A DNA stretch of 64,000 nucleotides from Reticulascus tulasneorum (lineage: Eukaryota; Ascomycota; Sordariomycetes; Glomerellales; Reticulascaceae). Below the pieces are notes generated by a model. It had not been told where the DNA came from, ran no database searches, and was given only the letters and a program-made list of their open reading frames with translations. A program made the translations under genes and the position numbers. The DNA lies in assembly GCA_001557505.1 (NCBI GenBank), contig LSAX01000008.1, forward strand, positions 1,178,001 to 1,242,000, written 5' to 3'. The stretch's first letter is position 1; every line of letters starts with the position of its first letter. Positions 46,289 to 57,690 of the stretch are shown one piece after another.

Positions 46289-47221
46289 CTACGCCTTCTT
46301 TTTCACCATCAATAGCACCCCGCCCACTCCATATGTTAACGTCTCTTTACCTTTCTCCATTCCGCCCTCCTGGAGCAGCCGCTCTACCTCCCTTCTCATG
46401 ATCTTAACCACGTCTTTATCAGTTCCCACTGCATCGGGATGCGCCTCCCGCCACCTTTGTACCGGGCTTGAGGTTCCCAGCCGAGCCTCCAGCGCGTCCA
46501 AATCGAGTATTCTCTGCCCCAGTGAAAAGTCCTCGCCGTCATCGCAGTGGCCATCCTTGTTCCATTCCCGGCGGTAAAACGAACCCTTTTCGAACTCTAG
46601 GGCGGGTTCCTCAATCGTCCATGGAAGCTTGAGATCACGGTAAAAGTTGCGAGTCATTATGTTGCCCGGTTCCATGTAGGGCTTCAGAAAGCGTTCTTCT
46701 ATGTCGTCTCCAAGCACCTGCAGAGCGACATGATTAGGGTTCGATGGATGCACGAACCATGAGCTGCCGCCCCAAATCGCTACTGTGCCACCTGGTTTGA
46801 GGACCTGGGCGGCACGTGGCCAGAAGCCAGACATATCAAACCAATGAGCAGCGGTAGCAACAGTGAGGAGATCAACACTGGAGTCGAGAATTGGCTGGGC
46901 GAGATCCGAGCCCAGGTCCTCTGCCGCTGAGACCTCAAAGCGGATCGGTTCGGACGTCGATGTGTTGCCACCGAGCTCCTGGGCGGTGCTAATCATGCCT
47001 TTCGACGCATCAAGTCCAATGCCATGACTGAAACGAGGGGCGAGATCCCGGACAACGTTGCCCGGACCACAGCCGACATCGAGTACGGTCGAAAGCTTTC
47101 CACCGGTGGAGGTGTGATGGTCGAGGATGATTTCGTACAGTCCTGAGTTGTAGCTTGGCCTAACTTTGGCGTAGTTTTGGCCTTGCTCGTGAGTATAGGA
47201 GCGGAATGTCTGTTCTGCCAT
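46289..47221 (-). CDS. Class I SAM-dependent methyltransferase
   Basis: Single-exon gene of 310 aa. Motif I, VLDVGCGPGN, is at 46-55; motif II carries GIGLDASKGM; the later motif is LTVATAAHWFDMSGFW, typical of the Methyltransf_11/25 group with similarity to trans-aconitate methyltransferases. The N-terminus RSYTHEQGQNYAKVRPSY also matches that fungal group. It should transfer a methyl group from SAM to a small acid or other metabolite in the cytosol. It is transcribed away from a Zn2Cys6 regulator across a 608-base shared promoter, so that factor may control it. The acceptor substrate is not known. No signal peptide is present, and the C-terminus ends MVKKKA. Confidence 0.9.
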   Translation of the reverse strand: MAEQTFRSYTHEQGQNYAKVRPSYNSGLYEIILDHHTSTGGKLSTVLDVGCGPGNVVRDLAPRFSHGIGLDASKGMISTAQELGGNTSTSEPIRFEVSAAEDLGSDLAQPILDSSVDLLTVATAAHWFDMSGFWPRAAQVLKPGGTVAIWGGSSWFVHPSNPNHVALQVLGDDIEERFLKPYMEPGNIMTRNFYRDLKLPWTIEEPALEFEKGSFYRREWNKDGHCDDGEDFSLGQRILDLDALEARLGTSSPVQRWREAHPDAVGTDKDVVKIMRREVERLLQEGGMEKGKETLTYGVGGVLLMVKKKA

Positions 47222-47829
47222 TGAGGATGATACTATTCAAATAGACTGCCTAAAGGTAGGTTGAAGAGCACTCTGGTGGTCAAAGATCACCAGTGCCTGA
47301 TTCAAGCGGAAGAGTAACTGAAGGATCAAGGAATGTTGAGGCTAACTTGATAGGTTAATGGCTCTCTACTTTTTATATCAATATTAGCCAAGAGCCTTAG
47401 CAAATACTTCACGTCGAAAGCAGTGGCCGTCTAAGCATGTCGAGAGGATAGATTGATTTATATCTGACCGACGAATGACGAAATGACCCCTGCAAGACGC
47501 TATGCCCGTTTCAGGGGAAGAGTGCGAGCTAAAGGTGGGGTGAGCTTATTTTGTTCTATATACGCCGATTTGCCGGTGCCAATAACTGCATCACACAGCC
47601 GAATCTGCCGAATGGCCCATCTCGGACCGCGACCATCGAACTCGTAAATCCGATCTTCATGATCCAAGACCAGGGTACTCAAACGCTAGATTGTTTTCTC
47701 TTAGAGTTCATCACTACTGCCTAGCTGGCTTTGCAAGTTGGTCAAACCCCGATTCTCCGAACTGAACGCCGCTTGCTGCTGCCGGGCAGCTGCCTGGTCC
47801 TGGATGCCCCGCAGTAGCCCGTTTCTAGG
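47222..47829. promoter_or_regulatory. Shared divergent promoter of methyltransferase and Zn2Cys6 factor
   Basis: These 608 bases lie between two divergent start codons. An A/T-rich segment (TTTTTATATCAATATTAG near 47370) could serve as core promoter for the methyltransferase. No gene was recognised inside. Confidence 0.5.
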
Positions 47830-49659
47830 ATGGTGTACTACGGTGCGGTGAGCAAAGGCTGTCAACGCTGTCGTCAGCGCAAAGTTAGAGTAAGATGCGT
47901 GCTTTGATTCCTGTTGCCTCTCCAGGTTTCTGATACTGCCCCTAGTGCGACCTGCGAAGGCCGGAGTGCTTGAGGTGCGACAAAGCCAAAACGGAATGTC
48001 CAGGGTATAGAAACCTGGCAGACGTAATCTTTCGTGACGAATCTACACGAACTGTTGAAAAGTCCCTCGCATTAGTAGAAAAAGGACGATTCCGGGAATC
48101 CAAGCTGTCCTTCCTAGATGAGGAATCTCCCCCGCAGCCTACGCCTTTCGTTTGTGTTGATGCCACTTGCTGCCTCAAACCCCTAGAGGTTCCTTCGGGT
48201 GCGCCCCAGTCAACGAATAGCATACCATACGCACTCGCCCAGCCTATTAACATACTGGCAGCCAACTTCTTCTTTGCAAACTACACCCTCCATGGGCCGA
48301 CCTTCTCTGACCGCAACCATCAGTGGTTGGTCCAAGCCTACTGGGATGATCAACCTAGCCATGTTGTCCGAGAAGCCATCGAGGCTGTTGGAATGGCAGG
48401 CATACTAAACACATTCCACGCCCCCCCGACCGCAGTCTTGGATGTTCATGAGCAGTACAGTCGCGCATTGAAGGCCACCAACCAGGCTCTGAGGGACCCG
48501 GTGGAGGTCACTGCGGATACGACGTTAATGGCCATTTTACTGCTTGGACTATTTGAGGTAGGTTAATAGTTGGCGCCCAGTCACTCATTCATTTACTCAT
48601 TTACATAAAGAGGATCACCTTCGACAATTGGGATCAGTATCGATCTTGGGTCGCTCATATCGAAGGCGCCACCGCCTTGTTACAGCTTCGTGGCCAAGAA
48701 CAGTTTAGACGGGAGCAGGGAGTTCAGCTCTACGTTCAGCTTCGTTCCCAGATAGTGAGCATCTTGGTGTTTCGTTTCATTTTGACGATCTCCATAACCA
48801 GCCTGCTTACGAAGCCTTTAGCTGCATGCCTGCCTCCAACAACAAGTCCCGGTTCCTCAAGCTCTGGTTGAAGCCAGCCACAGCTTCATCACTCACGTCA
48901 GCGACGAGAATTACCGCAACACTCGTCGTTGGTTGATGACGGATCTCGGTTTCCGACTTACCAATCTTCGAGCAGAACTCAGAAACTGCGGTAGCAGTAG
49001 TCTCAAAGCTATCCGCGAGATCGCAGCCCAGATCGACTGTGACCTGGACGGCTTAAGGCCAGAACTTCCGCCAGATTGCACCACCTCTACGATAAATGCA
49101 ATTGGAGCGGCGGCTAGTACGAATTTCGACCAGGAGCACCAAGTCATGACAAACCTTTGCGTTGCTCAGATTTGGAATAATTGGCGTGCTATGAGAATTC
49201 TTGCCAACCAAATCATCATCTTCTGCGGCGAAGAATTCTCCAAAATCTCAGGGACCGGAATCCAAAGACAAGATAGTGAGCATGAGCCGCAAAACCTGGA
49301 CTCCGTTGCCCTTCATCGTCTCCGTCAGTGCTCCACTGCTATCTGCATCTCTGCTACCCATATCATAAATTCCCCACGTATGTCTTCAGCATATTCGGAA
49401 CCTAGTACACGGCTGACGCCTCGCAGGTGCCGCGTCTATCATTTGGCCGCTCTTCATCGTGTCTCAAGAGAGCCTGAATACCCACAGTGTGCGTTACCGG
49501 GCAGTGGAGCAGTTGCGCCAAATAAACACGACCATGGGAATTCGGCAGGCTGGGTTATTGGCAGAAACTGCAACAATATGCCTGGAATCGAAGGAGCCCG
49601 ATTTCTTATCCCATCTATACGTAGGCCAGATTTGGATCCCACAAGGCGTTTCTTGGTAA
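47830..49659 (+). CDS. Zn2Cys6 fungal transcription factor
   Basis: Five exons (47830-47889, 47946-48557, 48611-48754, 48822-49377, 49427-49659) give 534 aa. The binuclear zinc cluster is at the extreme N-terminus with Cys at 11, 14, 21, 28, 31 and 37 (CQRCRQRKVRCDLRRPECLRC); the third Cys codon comes right after the first intron. A fungal-specific regulatory domain fills the rest (PINILAANFFFANY, WDQYRSWVAHIEGATALLQLRG, then NNWRAMRILANQIIIF, and a C-terminal SIIWPLFIVSQES). The layout is that of the large family of Pezizomycotina regulators lacking a long middle linker. It binds CGG-type DNA in the nucleus. It is divergent from the SAM methyltransferase and may regulate it. The final WPLFIVSQES motif is made by splicing at 49378-49426. 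Confidence 0.9.
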
Positions 49660-50896
49660 TACGCAACAACAACAGTGCCCTCCCTATTCGCCAAGAGGAA
49701 CGCAGCACTGAAGTAGTTTAGTATCTGCTCCCTATGACATAGTCCTTCCTCCAAAATTGCCTTATCTCGGAGATGCCGAAACTAGGGTAACACAACCCGA
49801 TTCCATCCTTGCCTTACATGCTTTATGAGTATGTAACAACGGACCAGCGAGGCTGTGGCGACCTTCATGCTAAAGTTGTTTTCGGACTTGAAGAGAACAT
49901 TGGCGAATAGAAAGAGTGCGGCAGCACGTTCTGGGAAGGCACCCGTATCACCCTATCCGTCAAACAAAAGATAATGCAATGTTTTCTATGACCTACCAGC
50001 TGTTACTGGTGGGATCTAACTGGGATTGGCATCCCCCACCGGCCGTGCCGCCCACTTTGACTTCCGATCGCTGCGCCGAGTATACCGTTTTGCTAGTCAA
50101 ACTCCGGGCAGAAGTCTTTATTTCGGTCCGGCAAAGATGGGATTTGCCTCTGAAGCGGGTTTGTTTGAATGGGCCGCACTGCCAGTGTCTAGCTGTGCCG
50201 CAGGCGCCACAGTTCCCGTCCATTCCCGTGGCTGGATAACGCCGGTCCGAGCAGCTAGCATTAACCTTAGACATAACAGCCGGCATTGACAGGATTAACA
50301 GAAACAAAACAATCATCACCTCCTCTGGGTGCCGACATGTCTCAACTGCGGTATGCAGGCGCGAGGCGCGAAGATAGATCCAACTTTCATGCGGAGAAAT
50401 TATAGCCACCTCCATGGAGCCGACAGGATCAGGGTATGTGTGTGCGGGACCCGAGAACATAGATTTGTCATGAGAAGTGACTCTAGCACGGTGGCAGAGT
50501 ATCAACACGCTCTGTTGTTACGCATGATTGAAAGAGCACAGATTAACGAGTAATGCTGCTGCCTGATCAATACGGAACGTTCATCTTGCCACGCCTATCT
50601 CCAACGGCATGCAAATGATGCCTGGCCATTTGAAAAGCTCTATCGAAATATTACGAGGGTGTGCAAAGGAGGAGTCGCAGATGAACAGATTTGTGCGAGC
50701 TTTACCTTGATCATTAAGCCTCAAGGGATTGTAAATCTGTGGCTTGGGCGAGACCGAATTCTATAAAGTCGCGCTGCTTCCCTCTCTCTACTGAGAAATG
50801 TCTAGTCATCGATATAACCAATCCTCTGCTCCCCTAAACATCAACATTTTCAGCTACAAAAGCCAGAAGCCAGGAAACTTCGTACCACTTCCAAAC
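49660..50896. other. Intergenic, no gene recognised
   Basis: These 1.2 kb lie between the Zn2Cys6 factor and the 12-cysteine peptide gene, both on the plus strand. Open frames at 49916-50239 and 49993-50508 lack motifs. The right end holds the peptide gene promoter. Confidence 0.35.
50762..50768 (+). promoter_or_regulatory. TATA element of the 12-cysteine peptide gene
   Basis: TATAAAG lies 135 bases before the ATG at 50897 in the right orientation. Confidence 0.55.
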
Positions 50897-51188
50897 ATGA
50901 AGCTCACGGTCAAAGTCCTTGCTTTTGCTAGTCTCTATGTCTCTAGCTTCGTTGCTGCTCAGGGCTGTTGCGGCAACTCTCTCAACCCCTGCTGTGACTT
51001 CGAGACATGTCAGGAAATTGAGGACGCTTGTAATGCAAATTGCTACGAACACTGTGGAGGTGGTTTCGACTGCCTTGGTTGCATCCTTGGTATGTTTTCT
51101 TCACACAATCCCTCTCCACGGGTTGTCCTTGAAGAGAATATTGATTGCTGATGGTCTATCTTGAACAGGATGTCAGGTTGCTTGTTAG
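50897..51188 (+). CDS. Small secreted protein, 70 aa, twelve cysteines
   Basis: Two exons (50897-51089, 51169-51188; 79-base intron) encode 70 aa. A signal peptide (MKLTVKVLAFASLYVSSFVAAQ, cut near residue 21) leads to a mature peptide of about 49 residues with 12 cysteines, including two CC pairs (QGCC, NPCC) and the pattern CxxxCxxxxxCxxGC near the end. The second exon adds only GCQVAC, which completes the cysteine set to an even number. Such density implies a disulfide-knotted extracellular peptide, as in fungal effectors or antimicrobial peptides. No named family was recognised. An upstream in-frame ATG at 50798 would destroy the signal peptide, so the 50897 start is preferred. It stands alone between a regulator and a HET gene. 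Confidence 0.78.
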
Positions 51189-51973
51189 ATTGACTGAGAA
51201 GCATATCTAGTTCAGGTATGGTGAAAGGGATGCGATGTGGAGGCTCTACATGGGCGGTGGGCCAGCAACATTTTCTTCTGAAGCAAACATGGTTGAAACA
51301 TGCACACTCATTACTTAGGAGTAGCTTAGCAAGTATCAAGGAGGCAGATATATAAGATATGACGCGAGGAAAGTATCGATGACATTCTCTCACATAGTGA
51401 TCTGAACTGAGCAAATGGGTTCTCGCACGATCATCTCTTGTTCTCGTCTAGGCTGACTACAGTTGAAGCAGGACTGATTCAGTTCAGTGGTTACAATGCA
51501 TTGCGATTTTTATGTTGGAGTAGCTGCAGAATGTGAGTGAGAGCTTGTAGTATTAGAAGGCGATTCAAGTGTGAGGTTCAGTTGCGGTCTATATTAGCAA
51601 CCTTGCCTGTCAATTTGCTCTTTAGAGTGGCCCGTGCATTCGGTATGAATCGGCATCCATCTCATTTTCCATTTGACGACTCCATATGCATTATTTCAAT
51701 TAAAGCTAGGCCAGCACATGTTGCGGGCGTTAAGACGGTTCAAAAAAGCCTAGCTACGCCCCCAAACCCACCAACCTTCACTGGATCTGCCCGGTTAGTA
51801 TCGCAACTTCGCAAACGCAAACAGTGCATAGCCCGCAAGGCTCCGTTGTTCACGACGGAGCCTCAAGACAACCTTTGGTCATATATATTTGCAGAACAGC
51901 ACAACTCTTCAGCATCGGCCTCGGCCGCAATTCCGATTTCCCTATTCTAGGTTCCTCGTCAACGCGGGTCAAA
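51189..51973. other. Intergenic, no gene recognised
   Basis: This segment lies between the 12-cysteine peptide and the HET gene, both plus strand. It should carry the HET gene promoter. Nothing else was seen. Confidence 0.35.
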
Positions 51974-54926
51974 ATGTCTCAAACCAGACACATGCTACCC
52001 ATTCCTCTTGAGTATGAGGTGGACGTCGCTGATCTCGAAGACCCATCAAAATTCTGCTCGATGTGCAAGGAGATGATCACTTCATGGCCGTGGGATGAAT
52101 TCGAGCATAAGATCACTGTGTCAAAAAAGCTCAAGAGGCATGCAAATCCAGATTGCTCGCTGTGTGAGGCATTGATCACCACAATTTTCATGCCTGACTT
52201 GACACGAAAAGCTCGAGTGAGGGACAATGTGGTGGCCTTACGAGGCTTTGTAGACGAAGGTATGTGACGTGGCTTGCGATGTGATAGGCTGACGGGAGAA
52301 GAATTCTGTCTAACCAAGTGTTGATAGATGACCGCCATGCACAATACGTCCGCTGCCGGCCGCCTCCAGCAGATTTATCCAGTAAGGCGGTTGCACACGC
52401 CGCTAAAGACTGGATACAGGATTGTGTGTCGAATCATTATTTATGCGCACGATACGAGCCAGCTATTCTTCCAACCCGCTTAGTCGATCTTAATGGCGAA
52501 GATGGGACATTCGTGACAATAAAGAAAAGCAAACAAGGCGAACTCGGCCGTTACGCTACCCTTACGTACTGCTCGAGCAATGATATGGCTCACGGGACCA
52601 CCACTTCCACTGTAGGGAAACCCATTGAGGTGAAACTGTTACCGCAAACCATACAAGATGGCATCGAGTTTACAAGAAACTTGGGTATCCAATATCTATG
52701 GGTAGGTTCCCTTTGTGTCATCCAAGATGATCCCATAGATATTGGGCGAGCTTCTAGCGAGTGGGGTAGTATCTTCAACCACGGTATTGTCAATATTCGT
52801 GTTGGGAACACCCGTAAGGTTCATAATGGGTTTCTGAGAGTTCCGGTAATTCGAAAGATACCATCATGTACGATCAACCTTCGAGATCCAACATCTCCGG
52901 ATCATCATACTAAAATAGCGTTTGTCAAATCGACTAGCGAAGCTATCAACGACCGCGCCCGACAAGAAGGTGCCCTCCAGGAAAGTCCCTGGGCCTATGT
53001 GGAAGCTGTACTTGCTCCTCGCTCCATCACGTTCACGCCATTTCACGACGTTGTATGGTCTTGCTACCAGTGTTTAGGAGGAAGTGGGGCAGCACGAGTC
53101 CTAACTGTCAATAACAGTGTGATGACGACACTTTATCAGTCTCCAAGCCACAAAGTTCAACAATTCCGTCTTGCAAATGGGCGTTTGGGGCAAAAGTCTC
53201 AGGTCAATCTCTGGGCCGACTTTGTGCAAGCTGTGACGACCGCAAAATTATCAAATCCATTAGATCGTCCCATCATATTGGAAGGCCTTCTAAATATTCT
53301 GAAGAAACAGCTGGGGGGAGAGCATTTCGTCCATGGGCTATTGGAGAGCCATCTTCGTGAATTACTCCCCTGGCACCATGGCCATATGGAAGGATCAACC
53401 GGGCATTCCCTACAGCAACGACTTGAGAACATCCCCACTTGGTCATGGCAATCAAGTACATGCACAGTAGACTACATGACGAGGTACATAGGAAATTGGC
53501 AGTTTAGGGTAAAGAGGTACAGCAAATTTCCTAATCCGACACTCTTGTCGTTCTTAAGCCATGACCGAGGGATCCGACGTCGTCATGCCCCTCCAGCTCT
53601 GGTCAGATATTGATTTCTATGTTCAGGGCATACTAACTCTTTGTCAGTTATCACGATGCGGAAGTGATTCGTCACGCTGTTCCTACAATAGTACTGGAAG
53701 GCAAGCTCTTGCCGTCAAGTGTGTTAGTAAAGGGAGTCAGCAGGTTTCATCCTGTTACATTCTGGGATGGGCAGCAATACAGCCACAATGATATACAAGT
53801 TCTTCTTCTTGGCCAGCTAATATTCATCTCAAGGTATGAGGACACCAGAGCAGAGGCTTCGGCGGCAGTCTCAACCGTCCGACGTACAAAGAACTCTTTA
53901 CCCGTGGCAGCACAATCCGTGGCCCAGTTTTCAGTTTCCTCGGCTACAGCATCCTCAAAATTCCTTGATTCTGGAACGCCTGGTGCCGTCAGGTTTAAAA
54001 GTATTTCCGAAGTTGTCCCACCTGTGTCAATGCAAAAGAGACAGCCCAGCAAACCAGAAGGGGCGACATCTAACACAACGACATCGCATAATGGAACTTC
54101 CTCGAGCTTTGATGTCGGAGTTCAAGATATGACCGGCGAAAATGGGCCGGAGAAGAGAACACTGCAGTCTCTCAAAAAGGGATCCGTGACGCTAAACAAC
54201 GACTTGCGGACTGACTCGGACCCAGTCGATAGCAGCCAGCCATTAGGCGCAGCCTCTTCACCAAGACGAAAGCGAAGATCAATTTTCGCCCTACTAGGAC
54301 CTTTGACGGGCAAAAGACACGGCATTCCAGAACAACCTTCATCCCAAGCCAGCAACCGGAGTCCAGTTTTGGGAGAAGTAGCTCAGGCAAACCATGAGGC
54401 AAACCAGGACCCCTCTTCTTCCACCAAAACTCCTCCAGGAGCAACTGTTCTCTCGGCCAGAGAAGTTCATGCAGAACATGCCCCAGAAACGACAGCAGAG
54501 CGGCCACTGCTACAATGGCGTAGTTCGCTAGAAGATGTCAGTACTGGCAAGCATAATCCCTACCTACAGCATGAAGTGCCGCAAGGCTCAGATGCTATTT
54601 CACGGAATCTTAGCTTCGAAGAATTTGTGACAGAGAAGGAAGCTCCTCCAAAGCAAGTTGTTGATAGAACGAAGCACTCGGCACCTCTGAAGCACAGGCT
54701 ACATGGATGGATGTTTCCGAAGGAAACGGTTGGTGTCGGTGATAAAGGTGAAGAACATGTGGAAAAGTTCAAGCCTTTGATAATAGGGCTTACCACTATT
54801 GTGATGCTTCTAAAAAAGGTGCACGGAAACACATACCAGAGGGTTGGACTTGGACACGCGACATGCGAACCGGATTGGGCTGAGTTTTGGGAGTCGATTG
54901 ATATGACCGAAGTGAAATTGATCTGA
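51974..54926 (+). CDS. HET-domain (heterokaryon incompatibility) protein with degenerate core
   Basis: Three exons (51974-52259, 52328-53516, 53648-54926) give 917 aa. The N-terminal FCSMCKEM...CSLCEAL segment is the usual cysteine-bearing lead of fungal HET proteins. The core follows: YATLTYC at 171-177 (family: YxxLSYxWG), LGIQYLWVGSLCVIQDD at about 214-230 (family: YLWIDSLCIIQDD) and a changed third motif near LAPRSITF. The Trp-Gly and the Asp are replaced (CSS; WVGSLC). WSWQSS marks the post-core PSWSWAS motif. The last 400 residues are Ser/Thr/Pro-rich and disordered. HET proteins trigger cell death or rejection on contact between unlike strains; this one may be inactive or altered. The 131-base second intron is the least certain part of the model. 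Confidence 0.75.
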
Positions 54927-55649
54927 AACGAGCATCGACAAGAGTATAGGTAGTGGCTCCTACAGTTGGGCTTCTTGATGGATTTAGATCTAGGGCATTG
55001 TTCCGCTCCAAGAATTCCTAGTACGAGGACCTGGTGCGCCTACAACGTGTAGATCACTAGAGCCGTTGCGGCAGAGATGTTTAGAAGATATACTCTACCT
55101 GTACCCCGTTCCAATGAAACGTGGTCCTGCACAGCTTTGCGTTTCTCGCCCTGCGTAGTGTATAACACCTATTTATAACTTCTTTCTTCAGGTTTACTAG
55201 ACTAGTTCAGGGTACATCTCAAAGATTCTCATACTGCATCACAAATCCATATACGCAGGATGTGGAGCGTCATACCTCGATAATATTCATCGAAGCCCAA
55301 CTTCAACTAAACCATCCAGGCGGCCATTGCCTACTAGGAGAGTCCAATCCGACTCGCCTGCTTATGATAGGTACGTGTAGAAGTAATGCGGCTAGATAAC
55401 TCTCGGGCGCATTGAACGTGTGAACAAAGGTGATCTAGTATGTCGTAATTAACAATTCTTTTATTGCAACTTGAAAGTCAAAATAGCCCCCGATGCTAAA
55501 TACATGGCTTTCCACGATGAGAGCCAGCTATCAGTAGTCTTTATATACAGTGAAACATAATTAGAAACCTAAACGATGAGCTACTACTTAGGGTTTAGCC
55601 ATGTAGTACTTTCCCGGCTCGCAGAGAAACCTTTATTTACAGGTATTGT
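54927..55649. other. Convergent intergenic gap
   Basis: This gap separates the HET gene (+) and the DUF4360 gene (-) 3' ends. It is AT-rich and no gene was recognised. Confidence 0.4.
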
Positions 55650-56264
55650 TCAGCATTGCAACTGCTGCGCAATAGCAATAGTCACATCATCGACTGTTAG
55701 AATCCCAGAAACGGTTGAGCTGGAGGCTTGGAGTAAAGCCCGGGTCCGTATCACCAAATTGACGTTGCGTTGATTGGAGCTATTGACACGAGTCGTTGCC
55801 ACAACGCTATCCTGTCTAGTATAGACGCCACCATCACCTCCCCAAGCAGCGCTGGTGAAAGGACTTGAAGGCGGGCTGCCGTTGGATAGACTACCAGGAG
55901 ATACGCTATATTGAGAAGAGAAGGTCCCGGAAGTGCCGGTCTCCAGCTGAGCGAAACCGTGGAAGGTTGAATTAAAGACGGCAGACGTGCAGCCTATAGG
56001 GTAGACGAGGCTCAGGAAGAGCTCGCAGTGCAGTTCTCGGATTTGAGAAGGGGCACCGGGTCCGACTAAAGTCTGATATTGATCGAAACCGAAGGTGGCA
56101 AGTTCACCCCCGGGATCGATGTTGCTTGAGAAGGTACCATTCGGGCAGCCTGGGCCACCGGTGGCGAGAGACACAATTTGGACACCAGTGGTCTGCCTTG
56201 ACTCAAGAATCGGAGCTGCCAAGGCCAGAGCAGGGAGGAGTGAAAGTGCAGTTGCAAGTCTCAT
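55650..56264 (-). CDS. Secreted DUF4360-type protein
   Basis: Single-exon gene of 204 aa. Residues 1-16 form a strong signal peptide (MRLATALSLLPALALA). The mature part has the DUF4360 features: GGPGCPNGTFSSNIDPGG near the start, a central LHCELFLSLVYPIGC with the paired cysteines, a Tyr/Ser-rich core and a Cys as the very last residue. These proteins are small secreted fungal and bacterial beta-rich proteins of unknown function, often expressed during host interaction. Length is normal for the family. Several N-glycosylation sequons occur. A TATA element lies about 110-120 bases before the ATG. It has no functional partner nearby. Confidence 0.85.
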   Translation of the reverse strand: MRLATALSLLPALALAAPILESRQTTGVQIVSLATGGPGCPNGTFSSNIDPGGELATFGFDQYQTLVGPGAPSQIRELHCELFLSLVYPIGCTSAVFNSTFHGFAQLETGTSGTFSSQYSVSPGSLSNGSPPSSPFTSAAWGGDGGVYTRQDSVVATTRVNSSNQRNVNLVIRTRALLQASSSTVSGILTVDDVTIAIAQQLQC

Positions 56265-57690
56265 GATGACAGCTTATAATTGGTTGGTGTTAGGATGTGG
56301 AGCTGATCTTTGATGATGTAGTAGCGAGTGCTTGAGCTATGAATCGAGCTGAATGATAGACCTTTGAGGGAACGTTTATATAATAAGAAATCTTGATCGG
56401 ACCCTTATTAAGTCAACCGCCAGATTCGATTCCAAATGGAAAGGTGGTCTAGGCGACAGCAATGGCAGTGATCTGGCAAAGTAAGCTAGAAGGATTTTGA
56501 ATCATAAGTGCCCTGTAGCTCAAGGGTCACCGCTACATAGCGCGCCCGGGTGTTGTCCGTGCAAACGGGCTGAACACGCTACTTCTGTCGGAATGATCAA
56601 ACTGTGGCCATAGCGACAAAAGCTAATCTTGTGCTGGCTAGCATTGCCCCGATCCATACGCACCCGTGGATCTCTAGGCAGCTTCAACGATGTGACGGCG
56701 GGAAGTCGACACGGAAAACTTCCAGTTTTTGAGGAGTCTAAAATCAGTGTCATGGGACGAGTAGGATCTGGGGCTTGCCGGTGGCACGGACGGTGGTTTG
56801 CGCCATGATGCTGACACAGTGGGATTGGTGGGTGAGTTTGGAAGGCATTTAGACCGCGCTAAGCCATCGGCATGTCATCTTACCTGGATGACCAAGCTGA
56901 CGTTCCATCGCCAACCGCTGCGGGCTGTGCCGCCCCCGGAATTCGCGCTTGCCCTACACAAATTGCTATTTTCGGTAGTGGATATGACGCAGAGACTGGT
57001 TAGACTCTCGTTGATGTATTGAATCGTGCATTTATTGAAACATACATGAGTCTATTGAATACTGCAGAATCTTGGCCCGGATTTCTAGCGATGCAGTATT
57101 CGTATACAGCAACAGCCGCCGAATGATATGCGAAATAGGTTAGACTGTGGGGGCAGCTGTTAAGACGCAGCATGGAATATGCGTCGAAACGCCGTAAGGA
57201 AGCAGTACAACCTATAAGATCTTGTTTCGGGACCGAGCCGGTGTGATCAGTACCCATGTCCGTGGTTGAGGACCCTGCAGATCTTCGGATCACGTCAAGA
57301 CTCAAACCACAGAACCCCATATCAGATACCTTTCCCGGATATGTTTGCCGAAATACACGGGTGAGACCTGGGTATCTATTCAGCTGCTGAGCTTCTCTCT
57401 TTCGATCATGTGACCCCCCTACTTCGTCATGCTGGTTCAAGCTTTCACACTACTCTTGTTTGGCTTAGATCAGGTAGTCTTTGCCCAGAAGGGATCGCTA
57501 AGTCTGGCCGAACATGACGCGCATTATATAAAGAATGATGGTATGAAGAGATTTTGCGTCATGTATCCCCAAGCTAAGATGATAACTCGACTGGGTTCTA
57601 GTTGAGCGTGAGAGTCATCGTCGTCTTGGTGCAGAACGATCCGGCGTCTCCCTTTCATAATGCCCTACAATACAATTTGTGGCAATACCA
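56265..57690. other. Gene-poor stretch
   Basis: These 1.4 kb hold the promoter of the DUF4360 gene at the left and the 3' side of the broken dehydrogenase at the right. The frame at 57000-57440 (minus) is open but motif-free. A tRNA-like D-arm string at 56516 was rejected. Confidence 0.35.
56375..56382 (-). promoter_or_regulatory. TATA element of the DUF4360 gene
   Basis: On the minus strand the sequence reads ATTATATAAACG, about 110 bases before the ATG at 56264. Confidence 0.55.

Noticed and set aside
56510..56590. tRNA-like string (TGTAGCTCAAGGG) suggesting a D-arm
   Set aside because: No matching GGTTCGAATCC-type T-arm, anticodon stem or acceptor pairing follows at the right distance.
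57000..57440. 146-aa minus-strand open frame
   Set aside because: It has no motif or signal peptide, and the residue pattern is unlike a folded protein; it is treated as chance in a gene-poor gap.
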